Made by a program: the position numbers and the translations under genes
NCBI GenBank assembly: GCA_036897095.1
Contig: JAYMSP010002908.1
Location: 1 to 21,966, forward strand
Direction: 5' to 3'
DNA from: Plantago elongata
Lineage: Eukaryota > Streptophyta > Magnoliopsida > Lamiales > Plantaginaceae
Length of the DNA stretch: 21,966 nt
The notes under the pieces: generated by a model
What the model saw: only the letters and a program-made list of their open reading frames with translations
The model's database searches: none
Told to the model about the DNA's origin: nothing
Shown here: positions 20,400 through 21,966 of the stretch, piece by piece
Numbering within the stretch: the stretch's first letter is position 1
Layout: each line of letters opens with the position of its first letter

Positions 20400-20546
20400 C
20401 TGCTTTTAACAATCCCCAAAAGAAATTCCCCGAAAGCAAATACAGGGAGATACATTGTGTGGGTTGGTTGTTTCGTTGGAGAAATGACATCGGCGTTTGT
20501 GAGAAGCGTGATGAAATCCATCAAGGAGAGAGGCTTTATCGGATTC
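20400..20546 (+). pseudogene. Inverted NDUFA12 promoter/exon 1 copy (copy C)
   Basis: Promoter, leader and exon 1 appear in reverse orientation, with ATG at 20484. The frame reads [20 protein letters not shown], then FW, and runs into the palindromic sequence, stopping after 30 codons at 20576. It keeps more of exon 1 than copy B (through GGATTCT), so it cannot derive from B alone. Near its upstream edge it resembles B more than the gene (GTTAAAA). Short palindromes flank both sides. Confidence 0.8.
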
Positions 20547-20645
20547 TGGCCAGGACACGGTCCTGGTCAGATTTGAATCTGACCAGGACCATCCTGGTCA
20601 GTTTTCAATTTTTTTTAAAAATTTTTTTAAAGCTCCGATCGGAGC
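20546..20645. repeat. Right palindromic array flanking copy C
   Basis: Alternating CTGRCCAGGAC and GTCCTGGTCAG modules overlap into three hairpins. The first, at 20546-20570, has one mismatch. A 32-bp palindrome follows at 20559-20590, with perfect 15-bp arms and a TG centre. The last, at 20579-20601, has 10-bp arms. After a T/A-rich run comes a perfect 14-bp palindrome GCTCCGATCGGAGC (20632-20645). The words CTCCGATC, the CTGAC..GGTCAG module and GGYCAGGACACG are shared with the left flank. Confidence 0.8.
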
Positions 20646-20813
20646 CAGAGCTCCGGTGATGGATCTTTGTGTTCGTTCTTCGTATTCTTCGTTCTTCATG
20701 TTTTTTCAAAGTTTTTTCGATTTATTTGTTCGGGTAATATGATTGGATCAAATAAACATGTTTAGATGTTTTTGTAGGTAAAATTGTAATTATTTATAAT
20801 TATAGAACTAATT

Positions 20814-20880
20814 TATGAATTATAATAATTTTGGTGTTGTTTGTAATATATAAAAATGCGTCATGCGTTTAGTAAAAGTT
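20814..20880 (+). repeat. Fourth, partial fragment of the NDUFA12 upstream region (fragment D)
   Basis: TTTGTAATATATAAAAATG followed by GTCATGCGTTTAGTAAAA (about 20838-20877) is nearly identical to the reverse complement of copy B at about 20075-20113. TATGAATTATAATAAT at about 20815 matches another upstream block, with the sequence between them missing. It resembles B rather than the gene, which reads CTCAGCACAC in place of the CGCATGACAC of B. Confidence 0.7.
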
Positions 20881-20939
20881 GTTTTGTGTTTACCATTCAA
20901 GTTCCTCTTATATTTTACTTAGGCATATCAGAATCAGGT

Positions 20940-21090
20940 GACTATTTGGAATAGAATCGGAGTTGGATCCGTTTGAATTGATGAATGGTGATCAAATTGT
21001 AGTTGAATTGTTAAACTTAGTGCTTGGTATAAAATTGTAATTGTATAGGATATTGTAGGTTTGTTATATAGGTTGTGTAAGGGGTGATTG
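20940..21090 (+). repeat. AT-rich dispersed repeat, second copy
   Basis: This is the relative of the element at 5100-5505, in opposite orientation. Its 43-bp core is at 21039-21081, and the TTGGTATAAAATTG word (21024-21037) is almost directly joined to the core. The other copy has 44 bp more between them. The word GATGAATGGTGA upstream resembles GATGAATAGTGA in the first copy. Confidence 0.55.
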
Positions 21091-21209
21091 ATAGGAGGTT
21101 TTACATGGGTTTTGGGGGTTGACCGCTACTTTTACACCGATTGGTAGCTTAAATGACATTTGTTTCGGAAATGTGTAGCCCGGTGAGTAGTGAGGGCTTT
21201 TGATGAAAT

Positions 21210-21267
21210 GTGTTTACCTTTACATCAACCTTGGTAAAAAGTAAACACCTCAAAAAACTAGGTGTTT
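21210..21267. repeat. Two adjoining hairpins
   Basis: GTGTTTACCTTTAC (21210-21223) pairs with GTAAAAAGTAAACAC (21234-21248), allowing a small bulge. AAACACCT (21243-21250) pairs with AGGTGTTT (21260-21267). The two stems share bases, so they are alternatives. This may be a transposon end; no partner was found. Confidence 0.55.
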
Positions 21268-21269
21268 CA

Positions 21270-21926
21270 GATTTGTAACACATTTTGGATACGCGAATTG
21301 TCTAAATTGTCCCTCAATTCGCACTTGAGACTACTAATTTACCCTTCGGATTCCCATAAGTGTTATTTTATATGTTTGCCCCATTTCACCATTTTCCCTC
21401 CATAGTGCTCCAGCCTCCATCGATTGAGAGACCAACCCTAATCGACTTGTAAATTTTCTTCGTCTACTTCTTCCAGATTTGGATAGTCGTTGTTGTGCCT
21501 TGTAAGCGGAAATGACCCTGCCGATTCTTTAGCTAAAGTATATACTTCTAGTAATGAACGATTTGTTGGACCCGATCCCTTCAAGTTTGCAAGCACTTTT
21601 GATCTCTGGTGTAGCCTAAGGGCAACTTTCACCCTTTCTTTACCAAAAAGATTTTAAAAAAATAACAAACTACTTAGTATACAACTTAGATGGACTATCC
21701 ATATGCTAAAATGTTGCGAAGTGTTTGCCTTGTATCTTGAAACAATGTACAATTATTTTAACTCAATTTCTCTCAACTAAACAACCATCATTCTCTTTCT
21801 ACCCTACTCGTAAACACCATCTTTAACTTTTCAATTTATCTAACAATTTTAAACAAATCAACGTAACATTTAAACCATAATAACCTTAAAAAATCAAATA
21901 CATCATTCTTTCTTACACACATCACT
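21270..21926. other. Right-end intergenic stretch, no supported gene
   Basis: A less AT-rich patch at 21380-21640 carries a 64-codon minus-strand frame (21632-21438) with mixed composition and no family I recognise. Splice context and start are unconvincing. The remainder is AT- and C-rich, low in G. Confidence 0.4.
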
Positions 21927-21928
21927 TT

Positions 21929-21929
<1 letters not shown>

Positions 21930-21966
<37 letters not shown>
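21930..21966. repeat. Compound (CT)n-(TA)n microsatellite at the window edge
   Basis: About 14 CT units (21930-21957) run into TATATATATA, which is cut by the end of the window, so the full length is unknown. Confidence 0.92.

Noticed and set aside
21438..21632. 64-codon minus-strand frame as a gene
   Set aside because: No recognisable motif, no convincing start or splice signals, and it begins beside T-rich low-complexity sequence.

Overview
The window reads as nuclear DNA of a flowering plant, almost certainly a eudicot. It has spliced genes with GT..AG introns, long AT-rich intergenic stretches, small non-autonomous repeats and simple-sequence repeats. The order and genus cannot be fixed from the sequence. 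No bacterial, organellar or viral gene was seen.

Layout. Bases 1-2300 are intergenic, possibly including the last exon of a gene at the left edge and some small repeats. A four-exon plus-strand gene (2499-3757) encodes a very basic 130-residue protein and is preceded by three site II (TGGGCY) promoter boxes. Bases 4130-5510 are repeat-rich: a 90-bp purine-rich minisatellite, a possible hAT-type transposon end, and an AT-rich element with a relative near 21 kb. Three minus-strand genes follow head to tail: a 7-exon class II 4-coumarate:CoA ligase (6627-10341, 571 aa), a 13-exon vacuolar-type monosaccharide/H+ symporter of the VGT group (12755-16826, 486 aa), and a 5-exon NDUFA12-type subunit of mitochondrial complex I (17660-19602, 158 aa). 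All splice junctions of the four genes were joined by hand and give uninterrupted frames.

The three minus-strand genes do not form a pathway. They serve phenylpropanoid/flavonoid synthesis, vacuolar sugar transport and respiration. As far as I recall, the sugar transporter and NDUFA12 are also neighbours in Arabidopsis (At3g03090 and At3g03100), which suggests old microsynteny.

The least ordinary part is 19555-20880. The promoter, 5' leader and start of NDUFA12 exon 1 occur three times: the gene itself, a tandem copy 389 bp upstream, and an inverted copy flanked by head-to-head palindromes. A fourth, partial promoter fragment lies further right. A 30-bp leader block is identical in the three main copies. 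Another clear mobile trace is a 106-bp poly(A)-ended LINE-like insertion with a perfect 12-bp target-site duplication in 4CL intron 4. The right end (21100-21966) has hairpins and a CT/TA microsatellite but no convincing gene. I did not find a new defence or multi-gene system; the findings are about gene architecture and repeat history.
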